From NCBI GenBank assembly GCA_959347315.1, contig OY365807.1, positions 36,565,072 through 36,629,071 of the forward strand: a DNA stretch of 64,000 bases, written 5' to 3'. The DNA comes from Bimastos eiseni (Eukaryota > Annelida > Clitellata > Crassiclitellata > Lumbricidae). The stretch's first letter is position 1. Every line of letters begins with the position of its first letter. Both the position numbers and the translations under genes were made by a program. The notes beneath the pieces are model-generated. The model searched no databases and was not told the DNA's origin. It worked only from the letters and a program-made list of their open reading frames with translations. Below are positions 41,457 through 54,286 of this stretch, piece by piece.

Positions 41457-42722
41457 TTAACTAATGGTTAAGGAATAAGGCGCACACCTATAGTTTGACA
41501 CAACTATCGTACAAGAATGGCGAAGGTTATCACCAGTGCAAATGTTGTACAGAAACTGCACATACATACATGTAGTTCGCTACCATCTATGCAAAGGACT
41601 GCACAAACTGTTCAAGCAGTTGTTAGTTGTAACTGGTAAAGTGTCAGTTCGCCATTCTTTGTGTGGTTATGAAGGTCCCATCTTTTCGCATCAGTGTCCG
41701 AAAGTATTTATCTACTATACGCCTCTTACTATCAAACTTACGTTGAGTTAATTTCACAGCTGGGCAGTGCTATGCACTCAAGTCCTGACCCACAAAAGGC
41801 ATATAATATTTTGTGCGGCAATGTTAACTGAAGATTCTGAAAGTAGTTGGTTGTTTGTTGGAGGGAGGAGGCTTTAATTTAAATTGCTGGATTTTTTGAT
41901 CAAATCTGATCTTCACTACATCCGGCATACGTTTTGAATATCCAATCCAACTTCTATTTTGTACCAAATATGATTTCTGACGCTAAAACCCATACTGTGG
42001 GTGAATAATTTCTAACGCTAAACCGGTTAATTATCTTGTAGGCTTACAGGTCTCAAACACTGGCTAATCACAAATGGCATCGTTGCTACAATTTGACCCA
42101 CGGTTAGACGACGTATGCTTCCAATCACTCTCTGAACATACGATATTTTGTTTCTCTTGAGCTGAACAAAGGTATCGGCTCCAGTGGGAACCATGCCATG
42201 CATTAGCGTCGCCACTGGGGGGGGGGGGGAGGCAAGGGTCCAGCTCCTTCACCACCTCCCAGGCTGGGTCTTGGGATTCGTGCAAATTCGAGAAGTTTTT
42301 ATGTGAGGAGGACCCTACATGATTCATTTGACATTTCACAATTAAGGTCCTCTGCATATATAGTGTATTCAAACTTTGTCACAAATCGAGATGAGTTAGT
42401 ACTTTTATTTCGAAATTATAGTTGAAAAATTTGTGGTGAACAAGAGCCCGAAATGTACTTCATTTGGCATCAAATGCTTAAAATTGCTCAGGCTTCTGTG
42501 GCTAAGCCCCAGACCCAGATAGAGAAGCCCCAAATAGTCGATATGGCTTTTTATGACTTTTGCCCCCCCCCCCCCAACCTTCAAGCTCTGGCGAAGCCAC
42601 TGTTTACACCACCTATTTTGCGAACAGTGACCATCAACAGCGTACTGAAATTTATGATGGGCAATGATGACATAGTTCCATTTATCCAAACCCGTCAACA
42701 TTGTATCGCAATTCTCTGACTT

Positions 42723-42889
42723 TGCCAATGAGCAATGCTAGAGCAGAACGATCCTTTAGTCGTCTCTAACTCGTCAAATCTTACCTCCGTTCAACAATGA
42801 ACGAGGACGGGTTGTCCAGCTTAGCTTTGGTTACGATCGAAAGACAATTTGCTGCTGGTGTGGACTTTAACAAAATAATTAACCATTAA
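42723..42889 (+). pseudogene. hAT transposase C-terminal (HATC) fragment
   Basis: Encodes PMSNARAERSFSRL, an in-frame stop, LVKSYLRSTMNEDGLSSLAL and a stop after NKIINH. Matches the dimerisation domain of the hAT at 22.6 kb but is clearly a different family. Confidence 0.75.
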
Positions 42890-43494
42890 TTTTGCTGGAA
42901 TGAAACCGAGACGGAAAAGTCTGCTATAGAGTTACTAATTTTGTCTAGAATAGAGGCCTACAGAATGGAGTTATTCATAGGAATTAGTACATAATTATGA
43001 CACTTTTTTAATGGCCTTCAATTCGACTGTAGGCCCTATCCATTATTCTAGTACTATAAACATCATACAACTTCATAATAGGTGTTTACTGATATATATT
43101 ACGAATTTCGTTATTTCAAATTATAACTTTAAAATGATATTGAGAAAGTTGGCGCCTTTTTAATGTGATCGCCGCTCCCTCTGACACTAAAACCTGGCTA
43201 CACCACTGCTTCTCTCCCTTCCCACCCGGTTTCCCCTCTCCTTCCGTAGCTATCCCTCTCCTACTACTTCGCTTCCTTATCCTTATTCGCCAACGGTATA
43301 CATCGGTGTCTGCAGCTGTACATTGCAATTATAGAATGAGTGCATCGACCACACATCGACTAAAATTCTCATTGTCAGGCTTCGACTAAAATTGTGTTTG
43401 AAAAGCTTTTAGTATTCTATCCACGCTAGTAGCATTGCTCTGGTCTTCTTGAACGAAGTGGGGGTTTGCCGAAGCATATAAGGCCTACATATTC

Positions 43495-44450
43495 TGCTTC
43501 AGGACTCCTCCGCGTCCGGTCTGCGACTCAGATCATCTGCGAAGACCGATCTCCGGTGCGAAGGATGAGGTGACGTTTTGGAGACCGTGCTTTCTCGGCC
43601 GCTGGTCCGCGGTGTTGGAACGGTCTCCCACCTACTATCAGATTGGCCGACTCAGTAGACTCATTTAAAACTAAATTGAAAGTGTTTCTGTTTTCTAAGG
43701 CTTGTCCTGTCTGCTGACTTTCGTTCTAGGTTGTACGGCGCCATTATTATTATTAAATTAGCCTACCCATGAACTACGACTTATTCGTCTGCTTAGCCTA
43801 ACTATAGGATTGCTCTTATTAAGTTACATGGCTTGAGTGGAATCCTTTTTGTTTTCTGTAGTACATGCGACTGGCATCAACAAGCGAATGCTTCACCTCT
43901 GGCGTTCACGTGTTTCTAAGTATCGACCTCTCGATGACAGTCTAGGAGTGTTAAGTCTGTGGATGTCTAAGACACTTTCAGTCTTCTTGATGCAAATCCG
44001 TTTAAAAGTGGGAGCCAGAGACGCTAGTGCATGTGCTCTTATCCTGAAGACTTATTTCTAGTGTCTGAAAGTCTACAGTAGGCTACCTTTAATGTCAGCT
44101 ATATATATATATATATATACATATATATACGAGTTCCTTGGACGTCAAAGTGTAACGAACTCTGTATGACGACCTATTCGTGGATAGCCTACTGACCTGA
44201 CAATTCATGGATGCAAGAACCATCGTTCAGGCTGATGCTCATGCCCCAGTCCATGCAGTGGATATAAAAACCGTCAACTTGATATCAATATTCCGCTGTG
44301 TCTTAACATGTTGTGCTGATTGTGTCTGCTATAATTATATTACCCAAGAACTTCTCATCTTCATTTCACTGTCCTTTTCAGCCGAGGATTAGGCCGGGAG
44401 CGCCTCTGAGTATATAGATATCTTGAAGGGGCTCTATATCGAGTATCTTT
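43495..44450 (+). mobile_element. CR1/L2-like LINE 3' fragment
   Basis: Frames give RFGDRAFSAAGPRCWNGLPP and DSFKTKLKVFLFSKACPV, then TGA at 43714-43716. A typical LINE end, gggagcgcctctgagtat ... ggggctctatatcgag, lies at 44395-44445. The segment between holds no recognised frame and an (TA)n run at 44100-44122. Confidence 0.6.
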
Positions 44451-45030
44451 GAATGATTGATTTGATTGACTATTATAACTCTGTTTGGTTCATCATTGTT
44501 ATGACCTATACTGAATAGGGTCGCCAAGCTTTTGTCCAAACTTTTAGGGAAACACATTGTTTCCCCATATACCCACCCTGCCAGGCTGCCTGAATATTAT
44601 TGTAGTCAGAAGCGGCGATCCCGGGGGTCGAGGGAACAAGTGCCCCCACCTTTTACAGAGAGGGGACAGGTTATAGGTTTGCCCCCTCCCACATTTCCTA
44701 CCCCTCTGACTGTGCCCCCCCCCCACCTGTCAAACGAAGACAACGCCACTGATTGTATTGAAACTTTTCTGTTTTGAAGCCACACTCCATTACATTAAAG
44801 TGCTGTTGTTGCTATTGATTTCTAATAAAGCTTAAAGAAATGAGATTTAGTTAAGCAAAGAATGCACTGACTTATACATGTTCATTGATAACAAAAAATT
44901 AGTGTCTCCTTCACACTTAAACATTGGGCGGGATATTCCCTTTTGTCCTTTATAGGCACAGAGACGAAGAGACCTTTAACTAGACGATCGTAGGTCCACG
45001 TGTAACTTATATATATATCTAGCAATATTG

Positions 45031-45032
<2 letters not shown>

Positions 45033-45100
<68 letters not shown>
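45033..45100. repeat. (AT)n microsatellite
   Basis: Pure atatat run of about 68 bases; smaller ones at 44100-44122 and 45776-45818. Confidence 0.95.
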
Positions 45101-45102
<2 letters not shown>

Positions 45103-45519
45103 CAATGATTGCAACACTGAACTGTTGCTCTGACTGCACTTGGGGCCGCGTATATGAAGCGGTCGTAAAAATTGTCCAGATCTTTACAAAGCTGCAGTTC
45201 GAATATCCTAAAATTATGAGGATTGGATTGCCGGACTGTGTCGTAGGCCTATCTAATAAGATTACCGTACAATATTCTCCGGATTTGACTAGGATTAAAT
45301 TATTTATCCAGCGCCACATTCATGCACGTGATTCGGTGATAATTACGATTAATTTTTTGTAGCATTAAAACTTCTTCAAATGCAAGTGTTGCTAGTATTT
45401 TATTTTTTCATAACAGTTAACAAATTTAAGGCGTTAAATATGATGCTTAACAAAAATAAATAGCCTGTGTTAAAATAAATGTCTTATAAACGACTTTAGC
45501 TATTTAACTTTTGCAATGG

Positions 45520-45926
45520 GAGGAGTAGAGCTCAGATGTAGCCTGAGGTAGGTCCACGGGCCACAAAATGTACTCGGCGCAACAGAGGGAGCGGGGCTCG
45601 AAAATCCAATTTATTTTGCGTACGTAAAGGATGGCCCAAAGTGAATTAACAAGTAACTTGAATGGAAGACGATGTGGTTTTAAACTGATACAGAAGTGTG
45701 ACGCCAGACCACACTTTTCCATCTATCGATAAACGGCCATATTGACCAATGTAAAAAATACCGGGTTGGATTGCTATATATATATATATATGCCCTATAT
45801 ATATATATATATATATAATATGCGCCCATTATTCTTGATTTGCCATAGGCTAACTTAATAGAGTTGAGCTCAGATGTAGCCTGGGGAGGTGGTCCACAAA
45901 ATGTACGCGGCGCAACAGCTGCCACT
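45520..45926. repeat. Direct repeat pair of ~65 bp
   Basis: gagctcagatgtagcctg and ccacaaaatgtactcggcgc at 45528-45583 recur at 45866-45919 with few changes. Between them is an (AT)n tract. Confidence 0.7.
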
Positions 45927-47055
45927 TATATAATTTCACTTAATTAACAAACAATAATTATCATGTTCGTGTTAGCTAGCAACAGGCCTACGTTCTAATT
46001 CAGATCAGAATAATAGCCTAATCATATAGGCCTAAAAGGCCAATTTACTTGTAGGCCTACACCAAATTTCTCTCAATTTCCGCGCCTTAAAAGTTTCGCT
46101 ATTTTGTATACATGTTTACAACACAATTCAACTTATGTACAACGGCAAAGCTAAATGGTTAAAATGTTCACACATCTTTCCCCAAAACATACAGACAACA
46201 GCAGCCGTTAGCATGATAGCATAGGACAGCAGGCTAAACGACGAATTGGACTTAGAACTTACTGTGCTGCTGCAGATGATCTTGAATGCATCAAGCACAA
46301 GTGCATAAGGTGAGCTTTAGTCTCAACTGGTGCCAAGAGAAAAACACTCTCTGTCAGCATTTAAGATGGAATCCACATTATCCACATGAGCTCTCTAAGG
46401 GCGCTGTGTAGTCTCCATGTGGGATTCTGTCATGGACGTCGTCCTTCTTTCAATTACACTCTCGAGTATACATATACTTGGTTATTGTCAGATTATAATT
46501 GGATAGTGAGTACTTAAATCATATTTTGCCTTGGTATGGAGCTCACTCACTTGTTTTCTTGCATTCAAGCGTTGCCACTAAGTAACAAGTCTCGAGCGGT
46601 TGCAAACCGTTTGTACCGCCACCTAGCGAATGAAATGCATTGCTTTAGGCCTGAAAATAGCATCCAATAATTTTATACGCAGTCTGTCGACCTCTGATTG
46701 TTGCAGAAAGCTGATGCGACGACACAGACCGACTCATCGACGAGATTAACATCGACCGCAAGTTTACAACAACCGCGACCAATTCGAGTGGTATGATACC
46801 GCTGCTCCCATTGCTTCTACAAGAACAACTACTTTCCATAGCCTACTACAGTGTTTGAATTGTCAAATTTGAACTGGAGGGGGGGGGGGGTTGAAAATTA
46901 TCCACATGTCAAGATCTCCCAATCGTAACTTTTAGGGACCTTAAACCAGTATACAGAGGCTAAATTGTAAAGGGTGACAGTGGGTGGGTGTGGGGACAAG
47001 AATTTGATCTTAATAGCTGTTTTCTGTTCAATCATCAGTTTAGTGACGATTAATC

Positions 47056-47212
47056 AGGGTAACATTGGCTGCGGACGTCAAATATAAACACCATAGAGGC
47101 TTACATTAGTAATTTTACAAACAACATGCATATCAGAGTAACATTGGCTGCCGACGTCATATATAAGCACCATAGGGGCTCACATTGGTAATTTTACAAA
47201 CAACATGCACAT
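47056..47212. repeat. 79-bp tandem duplication
   Basis: gtaacattggctgcggacgt ... acaaacaacatgca occurs twice with start points about 79 bases apart and roughly ten differences. Confidence 0.8.
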
Positions 47213-47213
47213 T

Positions 47214-49388
47214 TAGACCTAAGCTGTTCATGTAGTTATCATATTTGAGTCCCAGACTCCAGTTTCATTTACTACCATAGTCTACCAAAGTATACAAGAA
47301 TCAGTAGTGCTGGCGATTTTAACCTAGACTGATCAGCAGTAGGTATACTAATAATACAGCAAACATTATTATGACTTTACCAATAATGAAGTGATATAAA
47401 TGAAAACAGGACACCGTAGGCCTAATAGTTTTCGTTAATTTTGAACTCTAGCAATTTCAACTGTTGACAAGGCTATAGTTTTGTCCAGGGCTCCAGGTTT
47501 GCCCGGCTTCAACTGACTAATAGCACACATTCCAATGCCTGAGAGGGAGGGCCATTAATACAAACCATAAAGAAGCCATCACCAGAATGTTAGTCAGTCT
47601 GTTTCTTTCCCTGATATGATAAAAATTCATTTGACTAAATCATCCCTCTCAATCAGCTCAAGATACAGACATTACTATCAAAGTCGTTAACTTAACTTGT
47701 AAGGCTACCTAACATTGCACCACCACTGTTGTAGAACATGCCATGATCTTATACAATATAATATGCTGCTTGTATTTCATTAACAAGGAATTCTTTGGTT
47801 ACTTTCGCAACCTGTTTTTTTGCCAAAATTGCTCTATTGAAAGAATTTTGGGGCCATGATGATTGAAGAGTGAAAAGATATACACTATAAAGGAGTGAAA
47901 ATCGAGAAAGTGGAGATACTCAAACTGTAACTGCCTAGAGGCTAGTTTTGCAGTCCTTTGGCCATTGTAATTTCTGTCAGAACGAGATTTCTCATACACA
48001 CTTACCAGCTTTTGATTCATCAGCCTTCTCAGCTACACTGTCACATCATCTTAATTTAGTTATCGCTGGTTCAGTTTCTCCATCAGGACCATCGCATTCT
48101 TCAGTGTCTGGAAATCGCTTTGGCGGGAAAATCTAAACTTCTGTAAGCTCATTTATCCAGTGCTGAAAGTGATTTGATGGTACATACCAACTACAAATTT
48201 AGGTCAGTGGCAGATTCCATATCACTGCTGTATGGGCTTCATCCCAATATCATTCCAGTGCATGCAGCTGCTGCGCCCAGTGGGCACACAGTGTATAAAG
48301 TGGTCAGAGGTCACGCCCTCTCTCTGACATTGCCCGAGACTTATATGCCCGAGACTTATACGTCGACGTGCTGACTGATGAGGCTTCAAGAAATACTCAG
48401 TATAATATTATCCTCACCGGGCCACTTCATTATTACAGGCAACTCTGTATATTCAGTTAATGCATACACACGCAATTGCCTACTAGATATTGTTGTTATG
48501 TTACCGAAAATGTAACATGACGATTTTTTAAATAAAAAATATCATAACTAAAGGCTTGAGCACTAGGGACCCGGTTAAGATACACTAAGCCACTGAAAAT
48601 TTATCTGGGGGTTTGCCCTGACCCCCAAGGTAGTTTTTGAGAATTAACTAGGGGGGTTGAAAAACGAACGGGGTGGGGGTGGGGGTTGAACCCTCCCAAC
48701 CCCCCGACAATTCAATCACTGCCTACTACTTCCATTATTATCCTCCCGTAACTACGGCAATTATAGACCTACTGCTGCTGATACTTTTGCTACATCTACT
48801 TTAACTATAGGCCTACTGTTACTTCCACTACCAGTCAAGAAACAGTTTCTCGAGTGGTTTGCGTCATTATGATCGGCGCCGTCGTCAACAGAATCATCAT
48901 CGTCTTCGTTGTCATCGTCATCATCAACAACATTGAACATTGTCGTCGAAAACCATTAAGAACACGATTATCTTGCATGCGCATCCATTTACACCCGTGC
49001 GTGGTAGCATCACTGTGACCGTTTGCATGAACACTACAGTCTGTATTAGATTTTTCAAGTTAAAACTAAATGCACATGTAGTTAGGCCTAAGTAAGTGTC
49101 AGTAATATTGTATTTAACATGGCATGAATCATAAACTTTGTAGGCCCATAACTCATAATAATATCTTCGTAAGTTAATCGCGGGCCATTGCACCTAAATA
49201 TCGCGCTCATATAATTCCTGTAGTTTACGTAAGCCTGCAGTTGTAGGCCTAGTATTCTGTGACGGTTTCGCGTAGGGCTTTCGGCATATGTTGAGTAACT
49301 TAATGGTCTCTGATGTACTTGAATTTGCTGTAGCTACGAATTACGTCCGTTTAGACGAACTGCTTCGTCACTCGCATCCAGTTGTTGT
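47214..49388. other. No gene recognised
   Basis: Two short open frames (47948-48136, 48174-48374) have no recognisable domain; G/C homopolymer runs occur near 48660-48705. Confidence 0.35.
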
Positions 49389-49397
49389 ACGGCGTTT

Positions 49398-49499
49398 ACG
49401 ACAGAACATGGATGTATACGACAGAACATGGATGTAGGCCTATACGACAGAACATGGATGTATACGACAGAACTTGGGTGTAGGCCTATACGACAGAAA
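49398..49499. repeat. Minisatellite (acgacagaacatggatgta)
   Basis: Five units, alternating 20 and 27 bases because every second one carries an extra ggcctat. Confidence 0.85.
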
Positions 49500-50244
49500 T
49501 GAATGCTGCATGGACGTGTCAGAACTGCTGTCATCAACAGCAAGGACAAGTGCAGACCTGTTGGCCTAAACCCATAGTCCTATAGTCCTAAGCCTAAAAG
49601 TCTGTGGATAAAGGTTGAGGTTATGCATAGACCTTACCTTCTCATATAGGACTAATGGCAGCGCTCGACCACGTCCATCATCACGCGAGAAACGGAAACT
49701 ATAATCATTGCTCTCTTCGTGATATGAACTATCTTATATTTTTATTAGTGTGCGTCGATATGTAGGCCTATATCGTTATCAGTATCAACATCATCAGCTT
49801 CATGTCACTTCATCTACAGTGGGCAGGCCTATATGAAGGAGGGATGTCCTTCTTTTGATCGTTTATATCAATTGGTTACATTCCGCGTGTTTAGTTTGCC
49901 ACTTTGTGTCCTGTTACGGCTTTACTTATAACATAGGCTATAAACGTACATAAAAGCCTACATCTATGTGTTGATCTGATGACTTCGCTTGTCTTTTCCT
50001 CTGCAGTCGCGTACACTGTAACGCCGTATTTTGCACTGGTTAAAAAATTTCAAAAAACGGAGAAGTTAACGATTGGCAAATTAAAAATCAAAGATGGCCA
50101 CCGGAAAGTTTTGTGTGAATGAGGTATACTGCCAAATAGGTAGGTAAGTAAATCAGTATACCGTTTAAGCTATTATGAATACAGTTTAAAATTATATTAC
50201 ATTGTACGAGATGTTATCACTTTTGGGGACCATTTCAGCCTTGG

Positions 50245-50910
50245 TATCATGCAGTTGGTGTGTCTCGAATGGCGAAAACTAGTGTTGTTATTCGTTGGCC
50301 CAGGCATGAAAGAATACATCGAATACTATTGTGACGATGTTCTCAGACGAGGTTTGCTACCTGAGATTCAAGCCACATGTAGTCGCCATAATTGAATATT
50401 ACAGCAGGACGGAGCTTCATCTCACACAGCAGAAATACGATAAATTTTCTTCATCAAGAGAACGTTACCTTTATCGAGCCAAACATGTGGCCACCGGCCC
50501 ACCGCACAGTTCTGATTTTAAACCCACTCGATTATGCCCTACAGGCAGGGCCGTACCGAGGGAGATCAGCGGGGCCTAGGCCCGGGACGCGAATTTAGAT
50601 AGGGCGCAAATTTCAGGATGTAATAACTTATTATTCCATAAAATGCACTATTTTCAAAATGTGGGCTCGCCAGATTGATGCTACGCACAGGGCGCAATTA
50701 GCTAGGCACAGGGCGCAATTATAGCTCGGTACGGCCCTGATTGCAATAAAAAGTCTACCGTCAGCGAAAATTTACCACAGTTGAGCAACTCAAGTTGACA
50801 ATAATCGAGGAATGGAGCAATCTAGAGCAGAGCTTTATTGACAGATGCATAAACGAGTGGCACCAACGCTTACAAAAGTCGTTGAGAGGCAGAGGGACAC
50901 ATTGAACATG
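50245..50910 (+). pseudogene. Mariner/IS630-like DDE transposase remnant, split by a MITE
   Basis: In shifting frames: HAVGVSRMAKTSVVI, FVGPGMKEYIEYYCDDVLRR and GLLPEIQ, LQQDGASSHTAEI (catalytic Asp), WPPAHR and ILNPLDYALQ (catalytic Asp block), then after a 194-base insertion KVYRQRKFTTVEQLK and SFIDRCINEWHQRLQ. The order and motifs fit the Tc1/mariner superfamily. Several frame breaks and stops. Confidence 0.8.
50546..50739. mobile_element. MITE inserted in the mariner-like transposase
   Basis: Ends CAGGGCCGTACCGAGG and CTCGGTACGGCCCTG are inverted copies. Internal gggcgcaatt repeats. hAT-like ends, but no clear 8-bp duplication. Confidence 0.8.
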
Positions 50911-51192
50911 TTTTCTGATTGGCGAAATTACTACTTGACAGAAAACAGCAAATTACAAAATGTTATGTTAATTCAATTATATTAAACCAGCTGTTAACCC
51001 GTAAAGAATCACTGGTCGAGTAATATTTTAGCTCACGATTCAACTGCAGCTGACACTGTTCGTTCTAGCTGTTATCCCGCGAATAATCACGGGTCATAAT
51101 TAATTTCAGTGGCTCGAGCGGTCGTAAATTCGGCGTTAGACTTTTTTTTACTTCTGACACCATGTAAAGTTAGCAAAGTGATATAACAAAAC

Positions 51193-53057
51193 CGTCTAAA
51201 TTGGAAGATGGGAATATCTGAGCAGCAGCTAGGATTCTGAGCTCGGACGACAAGCCAATCCCAATTAACGAGACCACATGGGAGGAGCTCAAAACAAAAC
51301 ATCCGCCCCAACCTCAGAACCAGGAGCCAGTGCCCGGGCCACCGGATACCGCCCCGCTTCAGATGACAGAGGAGAATGTAACCAGATGTATTCGTAACTT
51401 CCCGGCGGGATCAGCAGGGGGGCCAGACGGCCTACGCCCCCAGCACAACCTAGAGTTAGTAAGCCAACCAGACTCGGGCCCATCTCTGCTAGCCGCCATT
51501 ACGGCTCTGGTAAACTAGCTTCTCGCAGGATAATGCCCTCCTGGGATTCGAGCAACCCGTTTCGGTGGAACTCTCTTCGCCCTTAGAAAAAGCACTGAAG
51601 GTCATAGACCCATTGTCATTGGTTACTATTGGCGCAGACTGACAGCCAAATGTGCCAGCTCTTACGCGGCGCCTAAAGTTGCTGAATACCTCTCCCAGAC
51701 AAATCGGAGTTGGTGTACCAGGAGGATGTGAGACAGCAGTACACGCAACAAGGCGATTCTTGAACAGTTTAGACAACGAAACAGTCAAAGCCAAAATAGA
51801 TTACTCCAACGCATTCAACAGCCTACACAGACTTGAAATGTTGACAGCACTATATAACATTCTACCTGAACTGGCACCATTTTGCAATCTGGCTTACTTG
51901 GAACACTCACATCTTAAATACGGTCGATACTGTGTCTTGTCCCAAGTGGGGCCCCAACAAGGCGACTCTTTTAGTCCCTTACTCTTTTGTCTTCCTCTAC
52001 AGCCCATCCTCATCCAAATGAAATCGCCGCTCACAGTAGGTTTTCTGGACGACCTAACACTAGGTGGCAGAGCGCAAGAGGTTGCGGAAGATATAAACAG
52101 ACTCGAAACCGAATGCGGAAAACTCGGCCTTTCCTCAATCGAACAAAATGCGAGATCATTTCGACTTCTGCTGATATCCAGAGAGACTTCGAACCATTAA
52201 GACTGTTCGGATGGACTAACCCTTCAGAGGCCACACTCCTGGGCGCACCTCTGTCAACGGATACAGCCTTGACGAACACTTTGAATGTCCATTGCCACAC
52301 TTGACGCTCTCATCTTGCTCCGATACTTGCTGGGTGCCACCCGACTATTGTATACCTTCAGAAGAAGCTGCCCATGCGAAGGCCACAAAGGACTGGAGGA
52401 GTATGACAAGGCTTTGAGGGTGGGCCTCGCTGAGGTGCTCAATCTTGTTCTCACCGACGAGGCATGGCTTCAAGCCACCCTGCCCATCAAAAGAGGAGGA
52501 CTGGGCATCCAATCAGTGGCTTCGCTGGCACTTCCAGCCTTCTTGTCATCGGCCGCAGCCACTGATATACTCCGGACAAGGATTCTGCGATGAAAGCCAA
52601 AAAAGAACCCTGCCCTGGAGACACTTCAGGCCAAATGGAGGGAAACCAGCGGAGTACCAGAGCCGAAAGAAGCTCGGGCTCACAAACAATCAAGATGGGA
52701 CGGCTCTTTGATCGAGCTCGGAGTGGCACACCTCGCTACCAGAATGCCTGATTCCCAGAATCAGGCACGTCTTAGAGTAGTGGCAGCACCACACGCAGGC
52801 GACTGGCTCTTAGCCCTACCGATTACAAACTGCGGGCTGAGACTTGACGATGAGTCCCTGAGGGTAGCGGTGGTTACAGACTTGGGTTACCCATCTGTTT
52901 ACCTCATTGCTGCCCATGTGGTGCCCTGGTCGAGGGAAACGGATATCACGGTCTCTCATGTGACCTAGGCCTGGGACGCAGGCCCAGACACGGGGCCATG
53001 AACGACCTTATTTGTAGGAGTCTAATCCGTGCAGGGATCCCCACTGTCAAAGAGTTC
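51193..53057 (+). mobile_element. RLE-type LINE copy B1 (3' truncated)
   Basis: Starts at KLEDGNI and runs through RT motifs in broken frames: NFPAGSAGGPDGLRPQH, DYSNAFNSLHR, GPQQGDSFSPL, GFLDDLTLGG, then AGDWLLALPITNCGLRLDDE and MNDLICRSLIRAGIPTVKE. It stops at about 53057, just before the endonuclease motif, joined to copy A1. Stops and shifts throughout. Confidence 0.85.
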
Positions 53058-54066
53058 GTTGTGCATCTACGCTGGCACTTTCTGCCTTTCTGGCTTCTGC
53101 TGCTAGTACAAGCGAACTCCAGGCATGCATCCTACCAACAGAGTCTGCTCAGGAACCGTACAAACTTGCGAGTTCAGCACTCAACGCTAGGAAGACCTTG
53201 ACAAATGCAGAACAACCAACAGGAGCAGCGAGTCATCGCCAGAAAGAATTGGACCTCCGATTCACAGACAAGGCATGGAAAGGTCTGCTGGTGTCCAGTA
53301 ACAATCCATGTGACCGTGCTCGCCTGCTGGCCTCACGAGCACCTCATTCTGGATACTGGATGCTAGCGCCCCCTGTGATTGCCATAGGCGTGCGCCTCTC
53401 AAACGAGGATGTACGAATGGCAGCCGGATTGAGGCTAGGAACGACGCTCTGCGAGCCACATTTGTGTCACCAATGTCGAGAGAGCGTCGACGCAAAAAGG
53501 GCTCCATGGACTAATTTGTAGAAGAGGCAGCGGAAAACATCAACGACATAGCATGTTGAACGACGTCATCTGGAGAGCTCTTGGCAGAGCGAAGATTCCA
53601 GCGCTAAAGGAACCTCTCGGCTTGCTATGAGAAGATGGAAAGCGACCGGACGGCGTCACACTCATTCCTTGGACACGTGGTCGATGTCTGGCATGGGATG
53701 TGACAGTACCCGACACCTACGCCAAGTCCTATTTTGTCGACACATGCGTCAGAGCTGGCGAAGCAGCCGAAATCGCAGCTAAGACGAAGAGAGTCAAGTA
53801 TTCTACCATAACCAACACCCACGACTTCGTAGCCCTCGCCTTGGAATCCAGCGGCGCTTGGAGCAGTGAAGGACTGCAGTTCATCTCAGAGTTGGGTAGT
53901 CGAACGAGTGCTGCAACCCACGACCCAATGGAGACGTCATTTCTGTTCCAACGTATCTCGCTTGTTCTTCAGCGTGGGAACGCCGCCTACCTCTTCGGGA
54001 CATTGCCACCACTCACTTAGCTTGCCAACATGGGTGATAACAGCATAATGTGAAACATATATGTAT
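53053..54066 (+). mobile_element. RLE-type LINE copy A1 (5' truncated)
   Basis: From gttcgttgtgcatctacgct onward it is about 95% identical to 56922-57888 (copy A2) and ends TTPLT-type codons, stop and gggtgataacagcataat, then (AAT)n. Contains the CHQC finger and GKRPDGVTLIPW. A TGA replaces a codon near 53628. Confidence 0.88.
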
Positions 54067-54067
54067 A

Positions 54068-54070
<3 letters not shown>

Positions 54071-54133
<63 letters not shown>
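54071..54133. repeat. (AAT)n tail of LINE copy A1
   Basis: About 21 aat units, then copy B2 begins. Confidence 0.95.
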
Positions 54134-54134
<1 letters not shown>

Positions 54135-54263
54135 GTCTGTCTTTTTCAACGTCTATCTATTTGTACACAACGTTTTAATGCAGTGGCATTCAGGGGCTCT
54201 TTTGTTCAGCCCGATTGGGACGAAAACCTATAACAAAAATAATAATAATAATTATAATGTATA
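54134..54263 (+). mobile_element. RLE-type LINE copy B2 (only last ~30 codons)
   Basis: Encodes LFQRLSICTQRFNAVAFRGS and FVQPDWDENL then TAA, followed by an (AAT)n-like tail. An extreme 5' truncation. Confidence 0.75.
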
Positions 54264-54286
54264 ATTCAGTTTGTTTTTAGATATAA

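Noticed and set aside
44882..45319. 145-codon minus frame with Ile/Tyr repeats
   Set aside because: Created by (AT)n; no domain on either side.
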